A stretch of DNA of 20,854 nucleotides, from assembly GCA_002508425.1 (NCBI GenBank), contig DAKU01000182.1:1-20854 (forward strand), in the 5' to 3' direction. The notes under the pieces were generated by a model that was given only the letters and a program-made list of their open reading frames with translations, searched no databases and had not been told where the DNA came from. The position numbers were made by a program, and so were the translations under genes. The DNA is from Methanosarcinaceae archaeon UBA470. GTDB lineage: Archaea; Halobacteriota; Methanosarcinia; Methanosarcinales; Methanosarcinaceae. Positions 6,667 through 14,068 of this stretch are shown in pieces (the stretch's first letter is position 1; every line of letters starts with the position of its first letter).

Positions 6667-7440
6667 TCAAGTATTATATGAAACCCCATTACGCAACTCA
6701 TTTATCAGACATTTCATTTCCTTTTCCATAGCATTAGACAACATCCCATTACACTCCGCAAGCAATATCTCAAACCTGCAAATATCATTGCAAGATATTG
6801 CTTTGCCCATGCTATGATGGAATTTCAGCGATTCATAAAGATCAATCAACTCAGGATATACAATCCGTGGGTATTTTCTTGCTATCTCATGCCATAAAGC
6901 AACAGCTTTAGGATATGTAAGAATCAAATGCTCCTCATACTTCTGTCCATTGTTTCCAAGTGAACCTATAAATTCGCTAAAGCCTAGTTTTGTCTTGAAA
7001 AAACATGCAGCTTCAGGATTATCTGGAATCGTAAGAACATTACCCTTTAGATAATGTACAGCAGTAGAGAGAAGTACCCTTCCAATTCCACAATTGCGAA
7101 AAGAAGAGTGAACCTCCATACTACGCAATAGGAATAAAGAAGGAGTAACAACTTTCATCTTACCCTTGATTTCTTTTTCAGTATGTTCTTCAAGTTTCTC
7201 AAACCTTGCAAATCCTATAAGTTTGTTATTTCCAGATATGGATACGAATAAAAAATGACCTGATTCAATGGATTTCTTGAGAAGGAATGTATATGGCATT
7301 CCAAATTTTTGATGAAAATAAACAAAGCCTTCTCTATTACCAGTACCTATATCAATCTCGAGATTATCAACTGCCTTTGGAGATATGAGAAGTTCATAAG
7401 ACATATCTCCTGCTTTGTGAATAATCTCCTTTTGCTGCAT
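6667..7440 (-). CDS. GNAT-family N-acetyltransferase
   Basis: A 257-residue protein. The GNAT acetyl-CoA binding motif A is LRSMEVHSSFRNCGIGRVLL at residues 105-124, with the pyrophosphate loop R115-x-x-G118-x-G120. Motif B follows as NPEAACFFKTKLGFSE at about 141-156. The region from about 175 to the end is a helical extension of unknown role. GNAT enzymes transfer acetyl from acetyl-CoA to amines such as lysine side chains, N-termini or small molecules; the substrate here is unknown. A GAGGA element lies about 10 bases before the ATG, a long but usable spacing. It follows the coiled-coil gene by 44 bases. With the second GNAT and two deacetylases nearby it hints at reversible acetylation. 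Confidence 0.8.
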   Translation of the reverse strand: MQQKEIIHKAGDMSYELLISPKAVDNLEIDIGTGNREGFVYFHQKFGMPYTFLLKKSIESGHFLFVSISGNNKLIGFARFEKLEEHTEKEIKGKMKVVTPSLFLLRSMEVHSSFRNCGIGRVLLSTAVHYLKGNVLTIPDNPEAACFFKTKLGFSEFIGSLGNNGQKYEEHLILTYPKAVALWHEIARKYPRIVYPELIDLYESLKFHHSMGKAISCNDICRFEILLAECNGMLSNAMEKEMKCLINELRNGVSYNT

Positions 7441-7484
7441 TAATAATCAATCCTCATCAAATATGTAGTAACTGAAACCAGCAG

Positions 7485-9149
7485 TTATGCTTGATTCACA
7501 TTGTAATACAGATACCTTCCTTTTCGTTGAGAAGTAATCAAACCCGATGATATGGCCTCATCCAATACCTGCATCAGCTCTTCTTCATCCAGTTTCACTT
7601 CTGAGGAAAACAGTGCCTTATTAAGTTGTTTTAATGTTGAAGGACCAACAACACCCAGAGTGTTTACAACAACTCCCGTGAACTCATGAATATCATTAAG
7701 GTCAATACATAAATCGCTTTCAAAACCAGCTGTTTCACCTTCATGGACAATATCATTATCAATGTCATTAAGGTCGATGTACATTACATCTTCTTGCATA
7801 TCCGAACGTAGTTTCTGCAGTTGCTCTTGCAATGAGGCCACTTCCCTAGAAACAGCTTCAATACCATGAACATCCGAGAAAACCGAATCTACACGCGAAT
7901 ACAATTCTGATACCATAACCGATGTTTGCTCACGTAGGTCATTCAGAGAAGTAGCAAGAGCAGCAATTTCAGGCTGCGATGGTACAGCCTGAGAGATATC
8001 AGAGGACATGGAAATAATTTCCTGCGCTGTCACCTTGTTCTGCGAGCTGGCCTCAATTAACTCAAGCTGTGATCTTATAGTTTCCAAATTGCTATTGAGT
8101 TTCTTGAAAAGGCGCGTATGCAAGTTTACAGCATGCGAAAGGCTTGAGATCTGATCCTTAATATTGATAATATCATCTGATTTGGCCTTGATTTCCTCAA
8201 GTTGCTGGTTTTGCAACTGAGCTACAAAACCCATGTTCTCGGAAACATTATCCAATTCCTGTAAATATTTGTTCACAAGGGACTCTAGATCCCTAAGGCG
8301 ATGATTATGCTCAGCGATCTTCTCAACTGCATATTCCCTGCTCCCTGTTTCTACAAATGACCTGAAATCCTGGGACTCATAATTTGGCGCATATTCTGCC
8401 ATTCTCTTGAATATTTCTATATAAGTGCCATGGATCTGTTTTGTAGAAACCAGTCGAGACTGTATGGCCTCTGATAATTCTGTTACAAGAAAAGAGCCTT
8501 CTTCAAACCTAAAGAAATCCACACCCGCACTAAAACCACGGACATTGTCCCTGATTGCGTTAATGATAGCTTCAGACTCATTATCACCGTAGATGTTTAA
8601 CATTGCTCCGTAGAGGTCATTCAATGTTTTTGAATATGTAATCTGGAGCACATCAGGAGGAACTTTAGCAGCGTTAAGGGACTGACCACTCAAAGCGTCC
8701 TCTTCCCTTGCAACTCTGCTTAATTTCTTATGTAATGAGTCGAACTCTTTTCGCAACTTAGATAGCTCCCTATTTGAAGCAAGTGAAGACATCTCATCTT
8801 TCAATGCATTCAAAGAACCTGAATTCTGTGAAAGACCTTCATCTAGTCTCACTTGTATGTCAGAGAACCTTTCTTCGAAATAAGCGAGTTTTTGCTGAAT
8901 GAGCTGAAAAGCTGCATCATAAATGATTTGAGTTTTTTCCTCAGATGTTTTTTCAACAACATTTTCGGGCAGATTACCGTCATCATTAGACTCCGATATA
9001 TGTACCTGTCTCGCAGAAGACGATGAAATAGTATCATTAGTAACTGACACCCGGACATCAGAGTGATCACCTGCATCATTACCATCGCATGGCCCGGTAC
9101 AACCTGAGCCCTCTTCTAGCTTGTTTTTCAGATCAGTAACTTTTACCAT
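7485..9149 (-). CDS. Long coiled-coil protein with C-terminal winged helix
   Basis: 554 residues from ATG 9149 (MVKVTDLKNK). In-frame codons upstream to 9242 overlap the previous gene and are rejected. Residues 1-55 are acidic and probably disordered. About 60-165 is coiled coil, about 175-270 a mixed domain (LNDLYGAMLNIYGDNESE through FRSFVETG), about 280-450 long heptad-rich helices, and about 494-554 a winged-helix-like end (LKQLNKALF, ISSGLITSQRKGRYLYYNV). The hexapeptide IDLNDI occurs twice, at 458-463 and 482-487, in the linker before the wing. No membrane segment is present. The architecture suggests a cytoplasmic scaffold or adaptor. It lacks the FlaC/D/E signature I would expect of an archaellum switch protein. 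It lies 16 bases after the roadblock-like gene, in the same operon. Confidence 0.75.
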   Translation of the reverse strand: MVKVTDLKNKLEEGSGCTGPCDGNDAGDHSDVRVSVTNDTISSSSARQVHISESNDDGNLPENVVEKTSEEKTQIIYDAAFQLIQQKLAYFEERFSDIQVRLDEGLSQNSGSLNALKDEMSSLASNRELSKLRKEFDSLHKKLSRVAREEDALSGQSLNAAKVPPDVLQITYSKTLNDLYGAMLNIYGDNESEAIINAIRDNVRGFSAGVDFFRFEEGSFLVTELSEAIQSRLVSTKQIHGTYIEIFKRMAEYAPNYESQDFRSFVETGSREYAVEKIAEHNHRLRDLESLVNKYLQELDNVSENMGFVAQLQNQQLEEIKAKSDDIINIKDQISSLSHAVNLHTRLFKKLNSNLETIRSQLELIEASSQNKVTAQEIISMSSDISQAVPSQPEIAALATSLNDLREQTSVMVSELYSRVDSVFSDVHGIEAVSREVASLQEQLQKLRSDMQEDVMYIDLNDIDNDIVHEGETAGFESDLCIDLNDIHEFTGVVVNTLGVVGPSTLKQLNKALFSSEVKLDEEELMQVLDEAISSGLITSQRKGRYLYYNVNQA

Positions 9150-9165
9150 ACAGCCACATCCGTTT

Positions 9166-9936
9166 TTATACAAAAGACTCAAGCTTACGCTTGATATCAG
9201 GTATCCACTCGGCCATACAAACATCAGCAATGTAATCGCCATGTAGTGGACGTATTTGATCGTTGATCACCATTTCCAGTAGCAATGGCCATAGTTTCTC
9301 CGTCATCCACTTTGGAGATGAAGCTATTTCATTAAAAGCCATAGCAAGTACCTGATCAACTTCACCGCGTCCCATAACACCTGTTATCTTTTCTTTGATA
9401 TCACTAAGAATCTCCATGTTCTTTTTGTATTCAGAGGACTGCGTGTACATTTCATTGAACACACATTTTGCAAGTGCCCGTAATTCTTTTGAGACATCTG
9501 CTGGATAGGTAGAAAGTTGTGCCTCAGTCATGGGTTTTTGCTCAAAAAGGTGCTGCATGACTTCCCTTGTGATCTCTATTTTTCTCATATTCTGAGAAAG
9601 GTCTACTTTCTTAGTGAACAATGAAATCAGTAATGCACCCCTTCCTACAGATGAGAAGATGACGGTACCAAACTCATATTCAATCACAGATTGCTGCAAA
9701 CCCATGGAAAGCTGCTGGCTAATATGCAATAAGTTGCTGGTAATAAGATTTGTTAATTCGAATATCTTGGGGCCAATACTATCCGGAATGTACGAGGCAT
9801 ATATTTTCCCATCAACACCTGCAAACAGCAATATATCCACATCACTTGTTTCATAAGTCCTCTTCAACTGAGATACCAGCGCGAATTTTAAGAGGGATAC
9901 ATCCTCGAGATCTTCTTTTGTTTTTCTCACAGCCAT
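9166..9936 (-). CDS. Roadblock/LC7-like domain protein
   Basis: 256 residues from ATG 9936; a GTG at 9945 is in frame and less likely. Residues about 17-109 fit the roadblock/longin-like pattern: a helix (LLKFALVSQLKRTY), strand VDILLFAGVDGKIYAS, a long helix (IFELTNLITSNLLHISQQLSM), then strands VIEYEFGTVIFSSVG and GALLISLF. These domains act as dimerising platforms, often with small GTPases or ATPases; no GTPase gene is in the window. The rest is helical, including a segment KNMEILSDIKEKITGVMGRGEVDQVL. The ribosome site is weak (GTGGTG three bases before the ATG). It follows the KaiC-type ATPase by about 20 bases, so ATPase regulation is a reasonable inference. Confidence 0.7.
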   Translation of the reverse strand: MAVRKTKEDLEDVSLLKFALVSQLKRTYETSDVDILLFAGVDGKIYASYIPDSIGPKIFELTNLITSNLLHISQQLSMGLQQSVIEYEFGTVIFSSVGRGALLISLFTKKVDLSQNMRKIEITREVMQHLFEQKPMTEAQLSTYPADVSKELRALAKCVFNEMYTQSSEYKKNMEILSDIKEKITGVMGRGEVDQVLAMAFNEIASSPKWMTEKLWPLLLEMVINDQIRPLHGDYIADVCMAEWIPDIKRKLESFV

Positions 9937-9956
9937 TGGCACCACATCGAATATGC

Positions 9957-11036
9957 TTATTTCACAAGCTCTTCCAGTTCTTTCAGATCCTCGATATCAA
10001 TAAGACCTTCAGACTGAGTTTTTGGAGCATTTGGCATCTGTTGCGAACCCACAAGTGTCTTTTCAACATCTGCAAGGAAAGCAGATTGCTCACCTGCATG
10101 CTCAGCTATGTGTTGAGCTTCTTGCTTCCTTTTTTCAATATCTTCTTTTCTAATAGAACCAGTAAGCCCCTGGGATTCAAAGAATATCTGAAGAGTTTCC
10201 TTGGGCGAAAAGGAATAAGCCCAATTCGTCTTCACATAAGCTATGCGTTCTAATAAAGATTCAGAAGCACCGAGATCAGCTGCTGTCCTGATGGCCTTAT
10301 CGAACATTTCATCATACTTTTTTGCATCCTCAGCCGAAACAAGAGGCGTGGTCCTGACAACGACACCTATGCCACGGACAAATATATACGGATAAACCTC
10401 TTCACCATGCCTTGTAGCACGCATCTTTATGATCTCAAGAGCCCGGTTAAAAGCCCCCCCGATGGGCCTGTAGGATAAATGAACAGCACCATCCGACATA
10501 TAGATGGGAATAAGTACATCCTCACCTACTGTTTCCCCCGGAGCTGCATGTTCTTCGGTTGTGATCAGCACTGGTCCAAGCTGTTTTAAAGTATAGAACA
10601 GTTTAGTGATGATCTCCCTTTGTTCCTGCTTATCCTGAATAGACCAGATGAGCGGAGTCAGAGGATCAATAACCACACGTGTCTTTACAGCATAATCCTT
10701 ATTTGCTTCTACCAGCGCTGGTAACTGTTCTTCTACCAGTTTAACGAAATCCTTTCCTTTAGAGTGGAAGAAGAAAAGCTCTTTGTTGTAATATTTATCT
10801 AAATTAAAACCCAACATGCGAGCTTCTCTGAGAATCTGTTCCGCTGGTTCTTCCATACTCACATAAAGAGCATTTTCCCCATGTTCAAGCCCATAAGCAA
10901 TATACTGCATGGCAAAAGTAGATTTACCAGTACCACTTGAACCCACTACTAGCAGCGTGCTCTTATCGCGCACCCCACCTTCGATGACTCTATCCAGGCC
11001 TGCTATACCTGTGGGAATTCGAATCTCTTCGCTCAT
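9957..11036 (-). CDS. KaiC-type RecA-superfamily ATPase with C-terminal extension
   Basis: A 359-residue protein. The opening IPTGIAGLDRVIEGGV is the canonical KaiC start. Walker A GSSGTGKST is at 32-40 (K38), the catalytic glutamate pair E62-E63 sits in YVSMEEP, and the Walker B strand is TRVVIDPLTPL with D124. The KaiC domain ends near residue 235 (GIGVVVRTTPL). The remaining ~120 residues are helical, then linker-like, and end in an acidic helix (LIDIEDLKELEELVK). Unlike its paralogue at 5305 it has all catalytic residues. KaiC-family ATPases in archaea include the archaellum protein ArlH and many signalling ATPases; the target of this one is unknown. Its ATG overlaps the stop of the Sm-like gene (ATGA), indicating tight coupling. 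Confidence 0.9.
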   Translation of the reverse strand: MSEEIRIPTGIAGLDRVIEGGVRDKSTLLVVGSSGTGKSTFAMQYIAYGLEHGENALYVSMEEPAEQILREARMLGFNLDKYYNKELFFFHSKGKDFVKLVEEQLPALVEANKDYAVKTRVVIDPLTPLIWSIQDKQEQREIITKLFYTLKQLGPVLITTEEHAAPGETVGEDVLIPIYMSDGAVHLSYRPIGGAFNRALEIIKMRATRHGEEVYPYIFVRGIGVVVRTTPLVSAEDAKKYDEMFDKAIRTAADLGASESLLERIAYVKTNWAYSFSPKETLQIFFESQGLTGSIRKEDIEKRKQEAQHIAEHAGEQSAFLADVEKTLVGSQQMPNAPKTQSEGLIDIEDLKELEELVK

Positions 11037-11374
11037 AACAATCCCTCCAATTCAGGATTGCCTTCTACCTCTGAATTGTGATTGATCTGACCGTTCTCCA
11101 CAGAGAGGATAAGTGACTCGTTTACATCGAACGGATAGCCTAATTCAATGTAAATGGCTTCCACCGAAGATCCGCATATCAACATGAAATCAGAAACTTT
11201 TACCCAACCTGAGTCTACTTTACTCACAACATCTTTGAGAAAGACATCTTTTGAATCTATATTGACCATCAGGCATTCTCCTCTATAATGAGAACTGCCT
11301 GTAATGACACGCACCATTTCTCCGGAAAATCTGGAGATCAGGTCATATTTACCATTTTGTGACTCACAAACCAT
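11033..11374 (-). CDS. Small Sm-like (LSM-fold) protein
   Basis: A 113-residue protein. The segment FSGEMVRVITGSSHYRGECLM, near residues 16-36, followed by VNIDSKDVFLKDVVSK resembles Sm motif 1 (G-x-x-V-x-V, then Y-x-G, a D, and L-x-D-V). FMLICGSSVEAIYIEL at 63-78 resembles Sm motif 2, in which I-(R/C)-G-x-x-V-x-x-I is typical; here Cys replaces the usual Arg. Known archaeal Sm proteins bind U-rich RNA as heptamers, but other small beta-barrels (for example PRC-type) can look alike. The tail is acidic. A GAGG ribosome site overlaps the stop of the V4R gene upstream, and the gene's own stop overlaps the ATPase start. Confidence 0.55.
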   Translation of the reverse strand: MVCESQNGKYDLISRFSGEMVRVITGSSHYRGECLMVNIDSKDVFLKDVVSKVDSGWVKVSDFMLICGSSVEAIYIELGYPFDVNESLILSVENGQINHNSEVEGNPELEGLL

Positions 11375-11383
11375 TTTTTAGCC

Positions 11384-12358
11384 TCAGTTTTGTTTTTTCA
11401 TCTTAGCTATGAGTTCAGCAAAGCTTCCTGCGTTCTTTGCTTCTTCTTTGATCTTCGATGCCTGTTCCTGAACTGAAGGTGCAGGAGGAACGGCTGATGA
11501 CGGAGATACGGGCGGCGTAGAAGGAACCGAAGGCACTTGTGGAACAGAAGGTTGCACTGATTGTACTTTTGCAGCCATTTCTCCGAAAGCAGAGCCAAAG
11601 GTACCATGCTTGGAAATAATGGATTTAAGCTCTTCAGCTGTCTTCCATGGCGGATCAAAAATTTGTTCTTTTACTGGCATACTGCCTGCAAATTGCATGT
11701 AGGCTTCACCGATATCAGAAAGTTTCCCGCGATCAAGAAGTTTATAGATCGTAAGCACTTCTACCCTGCTAACAAGTTCTGGCTGTTCCATCGTAGGAGG
11801 ACGCTTACCAGAAAGGATTAATCTATCATTGTCATCAAGAAGAACTTGATATGCAGAAATCGGCTGTAACGATACTTTGAACTTGCAGACTGTTCCACTA
11901 TCTTTTACACACTCTGTCTCTTCTACTATGCATTCGAGTTCCAGGTCCTCTTTGAAGAAACGATGCAAAGCATCAGTAGTAGCTACACATACTTTCTGAT
12001 TATGAAGAGCAGGATAAATATTACATACAGGACAGCCAGGGACCGCAAACACATAATGCATAGGTGCATACCCTACAAGCTGCATGTCTCCAAGTCCCAC
12101 ATCCTTAAATAATCGCATCATGAAACCATATAAAGGAGTGGATCTGATAGACTCAATTGTATGCGCACGTAGAAAAACACGAGTATCTTTCCACGGTACC
12201 TTGGAATTTGGGAATCTGGTACTAATTGTTTCCTGTATTTTTAACATGGTACCAAAAGCACCTAACGACTGGGCAAAGCTGCCACCTGAAGACATAGGTG
12301 GAGGACCACCTGCCTGAGAAGTCATGAAGGGTGGCAAGCCTGGAGGCATATCACTCAT
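11384..12358 (-). CDS. V4R-domain protein with proline-rich ends
   Basis: A 324-residue protein with a good ribosome site (GGAGGG, about seven bases before the ATG). Residues 1-28 are Pro/Gly/Ser-rich. About 85-165 matches the V4R (4-vinyl reductase) pattern seen in ligand-sensing regulators: GCPVC (C109, C112), C124, then ECIVEETECVKDSGTVCKF with C143, C150 and C158. This cysteine pattern could bind a metal. About 195-250 is a helical region, about 265-300 is proline-rich and a terminal helix follows (FAELIAKMKKQN). V4R domains sense small molecules and are structurally related to the Bet3 subunit of TRAPP. Function here is unknown; a sensor feeding the KaiC-type ATPase is an inference from order. 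Confidence 0.75.
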   Translation of the reverse strand: MSDMPPGLPPFMTSQAGGPPPMSSGGSFAQSLGAFGTMLKIQETISTRFPNSKVPWKDTRVFLRAHTIESIRSTPLYGFMMRLFKDVGLGDMQLVGYAPMHYVFAVPGCPVCNIYPALHNQKVCVATTDALHRFFKEDLELECIVEETECVKDSGTVCKFKVSLQPISAYQVLLDDNDRLILSGKRPPTMEQPELVSRVEVLTIYKLLDRGKLSDIGEAYMQFAGSMPVKEQIFDPPWKTAEELKSIISKHGTFGSAFGEMAAKVQSVQPSVPQVPSVPSTPPVSPSSAVPPAPSVQEQASKIKEEAKNAGSFAELIAKMKKQN

Positions 12359-12400
12359 ATTAGACCCTCCTAGTAATGAATAGAATATGACACTTAATCA

Positions 12401-12988
12401 TCACATCATCTCCTTGAGCTTCTTCATGCCATCTGGAGTAAGTTGTCCCGTTGTATCACAAAGACCCTGATCCCTAAGACTTTTGAAACTACCAGCAAGG
12501 GTTTCATTATCCGCTCCTATAAAGAAGGAAAGTTTCGTCATATCATTGACCCCTGTGGATAGCATGTAAAGCAGCTTCTTGTCAATGTCAGATAGGGACT
12601 GAGATCTGGGAGGAGTGCCACACATTGGCTGTAGATAAGCTTTTAAAGTATTGATTACCGCTTCATTACCTCCCAAAAGTGCCACCGCTGATGCATATGA
12701 ATCAGTGCTTACACTGGAAGCTTGCAGATAATCTATGATCAATACGTGGGTTGTCCCCGTGGCACGTTGTGCTTTCATACGTATTGTATTTGGAACCTCT
12801 CTACCCACCATTGTTATGTTCTTGAGTGGGATTGTGAACCAACCTTTACCTTCCGAGAACCAGAGATTGAGATTAGTGAGATAAAGTACTCCTTTCTCCC
12901 AATTATCAGAGTAGAGGGAAGTCCCCATAATGACAGCTTTGAAGATGTAATTTATATCTACTTTTGCAATACCTTGCTCTTGTGCCAT
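12401..12988 (-). CDS. CheF-like protein: PH-like domain plus winged helix
   Basis: A 195-residue protein. Residues about 15-120 look like a PH/GRAM-type barrel with the pattern GVLYLTNLNLWFSEGKGWFT-IPLKNI-TMVGREV and a closing strand and helix (HVLIIDYLQ, AVINTLKAYL). Residues 131-195 form a winged-helix-like end (SLSDIDKKLLYMLSTG, then LRDQGLCDTTGQLTPDGMKKLKEM). This layout and the IPL-x-x-I motif fit archaeal CheF, the adaptor that connects CheY to the archaellum motor, although CheF is usually longer. I could not verify this by search. The ribosome site AGGGA and a TATA box upstream make it the probable first gene of the middle operon. Confidence 0.55.
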   Translation of the reverse strand: MAQEQGIAKVDINYIFKAVIMGTSLYSDNWEKGVLYLTNLNLWFSEGKGWFTIPLKNITMVGREVPNTIRMKAQRATGTTHVLIIDYLQASSVSTDSYASAVALLGGNEAVINTLKAYLQPMCGTPPRSQSLSDIDKKLLYMLSTGVNDMTKLSFFIGADNETLAGSFKSLRDQGLCDTTGQLTPDGMKKLKEMM

Positions 12989-13029
12989 AATTTCCCTACA
13001 TTTAACTAAACCTAATTATAATAATTCAA

Positions 13030-13038
13030 TATATAGAA
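13030..13038 (-). promoter_or_regulatory. TATA box of the middle operon
   Basis: The minus strand reads CTATATATTG here, in the 144-base spacer between the T8 terminator of the acetyltransferase gene and the CheF-like start at 12988. The predicted transcription start is near 13007, leaving about 19 bases of leader with the AGGGA ribosome site. Confidence 0.5.
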
Positions 13039-13097
13039 TTAAACAAATAAAATGCTTTCTATTGAGATAGAAGAAAAAGATTCCAATAAAATGGATG

Positions 13098-13117
13098 AAA
13101 AAAAATGGTGTGGAACA
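13098..13117 (-). terminator. T8 terminator after the zinc-ribbon acetyltransferase gene
   Basis: The minus strand has GTGTTCCACAC (a four-base stem) followed closely by eight T residues (13105-13098). It sits about 20 bases after the stop of the gene ending at 13133. Oligo-T is the usual intrinsic archaeal termination signal. It separates the deacetylase block from the CheF-like block. Confidence 0.6.
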
Positions 13118-13132
13118 CAAATGAAATTGCAA

Positions 13133-14047
13133 CTATCCCTTAAGGAAGTATCTTTCTTTTTCACATGCAGTACACACGAAAAGAAAACCAGGGACCTTGC
13201 CTGACACCGCATATTTGTGTGTCATGTATTCACCACAACTGCATGGACTCATCATTTTATGCTCCTTCAAAAATTCTCTGTCTTTGGAAATAGCAGGATC
13301 TGGGATACACTGAATTGCAGGAGTTGAAGTGGAAACAGCAGATGGTACATATTGAGCTTCATTTTCGGTCTTTGGTACAGTTTTTGCTGCATTATGCCGA
13401 ACATTTTCTCTGACAGGTACAGTTTCCTTTGTGGATACTGCTACAGCATCCTGAACAGAAGATGAAGAAAATTCTGGCCTAAGCATATCTTTTAGAGAAA
13501 TATCTTTCTGGCATTCTGAAATCCCACCTTTGCTCAACTTAAGTTCATCAGGGATAGTGTTTAAATCATAACCTTCCGGAAGGAAAAGATAACCAGGATA
13601 GCTACTCAGATCTACAGGACAATTTTTTCCAGGCTCCTGGAAACCCAAAGATAAAAAGAAGGCTTTTGCAATAGAGTTCACTGGCTTTGTCAGCATATGC
13701 CCGAAACATGCCTTAAAGCTTAGCAGAAACAGTACTTTGCCAATACCTTTACGTGCAATGGTAGGAGACACTTCGATAGCCCGAAGCACATAGATAGGAC
13801 GTCCATCTTTGGCATTCTGCTTCCATCTTTCTGTCATAACCCAGCCCACGATCGTGGCATCATCTATTCCAACTATAAGGGTCACTGATTGTCTTTTGAG
13901 CCAACTGCTAAAGTTACCCATGTAGTCGCTCATACCCAGATGTTTATTGAAATATTCGAATTTGCCTATCTTCAGTTTATCCAGTTCATAAGGGTATTCC
14001 AGTTTAGAGAATCTCAATCCACCATCATAGCAAGCAAGTTCTATCAT
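13133..14047 (-). CDS. GNAT acetyltransferase with C-terminal zinc ribbon
   Basis: A 304-residue protein. The GNAT core covers about 1-140, with motif A VLRAIEVSPTIARKGIGKVL at about 87-106 and motif B NSIAKAFFLSLGFQE at about 124-138. The pyrophosphate loop is A98-R-K-G101-I-G103; the usual Q/R is shifted one place (R99). A linker of about 120 residues, rich in Ser, Thr, Val and Pro, follows. The last 36 residues carry C269-x-C271 and C292-x-x-C295, a zinc-ribbon-like arrangement. It starts 21 bases after the second deacetylase, with a TGGTG ribosome site, so acetyltransferase and deacetylase are almost certainly cotranscribed. Substrate unknown; acetylation of proteins or polyamines are the main options. 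Confidence 0.8.
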   Translation of the reverse strand: MIELACYDGGLRFSKLEYPYELDKLKIGKFEYFNKHLGMSDYMGNFSSWLKRQSVTLIVGIDDATIVGWVMTERWKQNAKDGRPIYVLRAIEVSPTIARKGIGKVLFLLSFKACFGHMLTKPVNSIAKAFFLSLGFQEPGKNCPVDLSSYPGYLFLPEGYDLNTIPDELKLSKGGISECQKDISLKDMLRPEFSSSSVQDAVAVSTKETVPVRENVRHNAAKTVPKTENEAQYVPSAVSTSTPAIQCIPDPAISKDREFLKEHKMMSPCSCGEYMTHKYAVSGKVPGFLFVCTACEKERYFLKG

Positions 14048-14068
14048 ATAAGCACCAAATTGAATATT

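Noticed and set aside
9150..9242. Upstream start for the coiled-coil protein
   Set aside because: It would overlap the previous coding region by about 77 bases and add an unrelated hydrophobic segment to a soluble protein.
9750..10253. A 167-codon plus-strand open frame
   Set aside because: It lies antisense to the well-supported KaiC-type and roadblock-like genes, has no ribosome site or domain, and has a composition typical of a shadow frame.
9957..11036. Calling the KaiC-type ATPase ArlH, the archaellum ATPase partner
   Set aside because: It keeps the full KaiC catalytic glutamate pair, is much longer than ArlH (about 230 residues), and arlI/arlJ are not adjacent.
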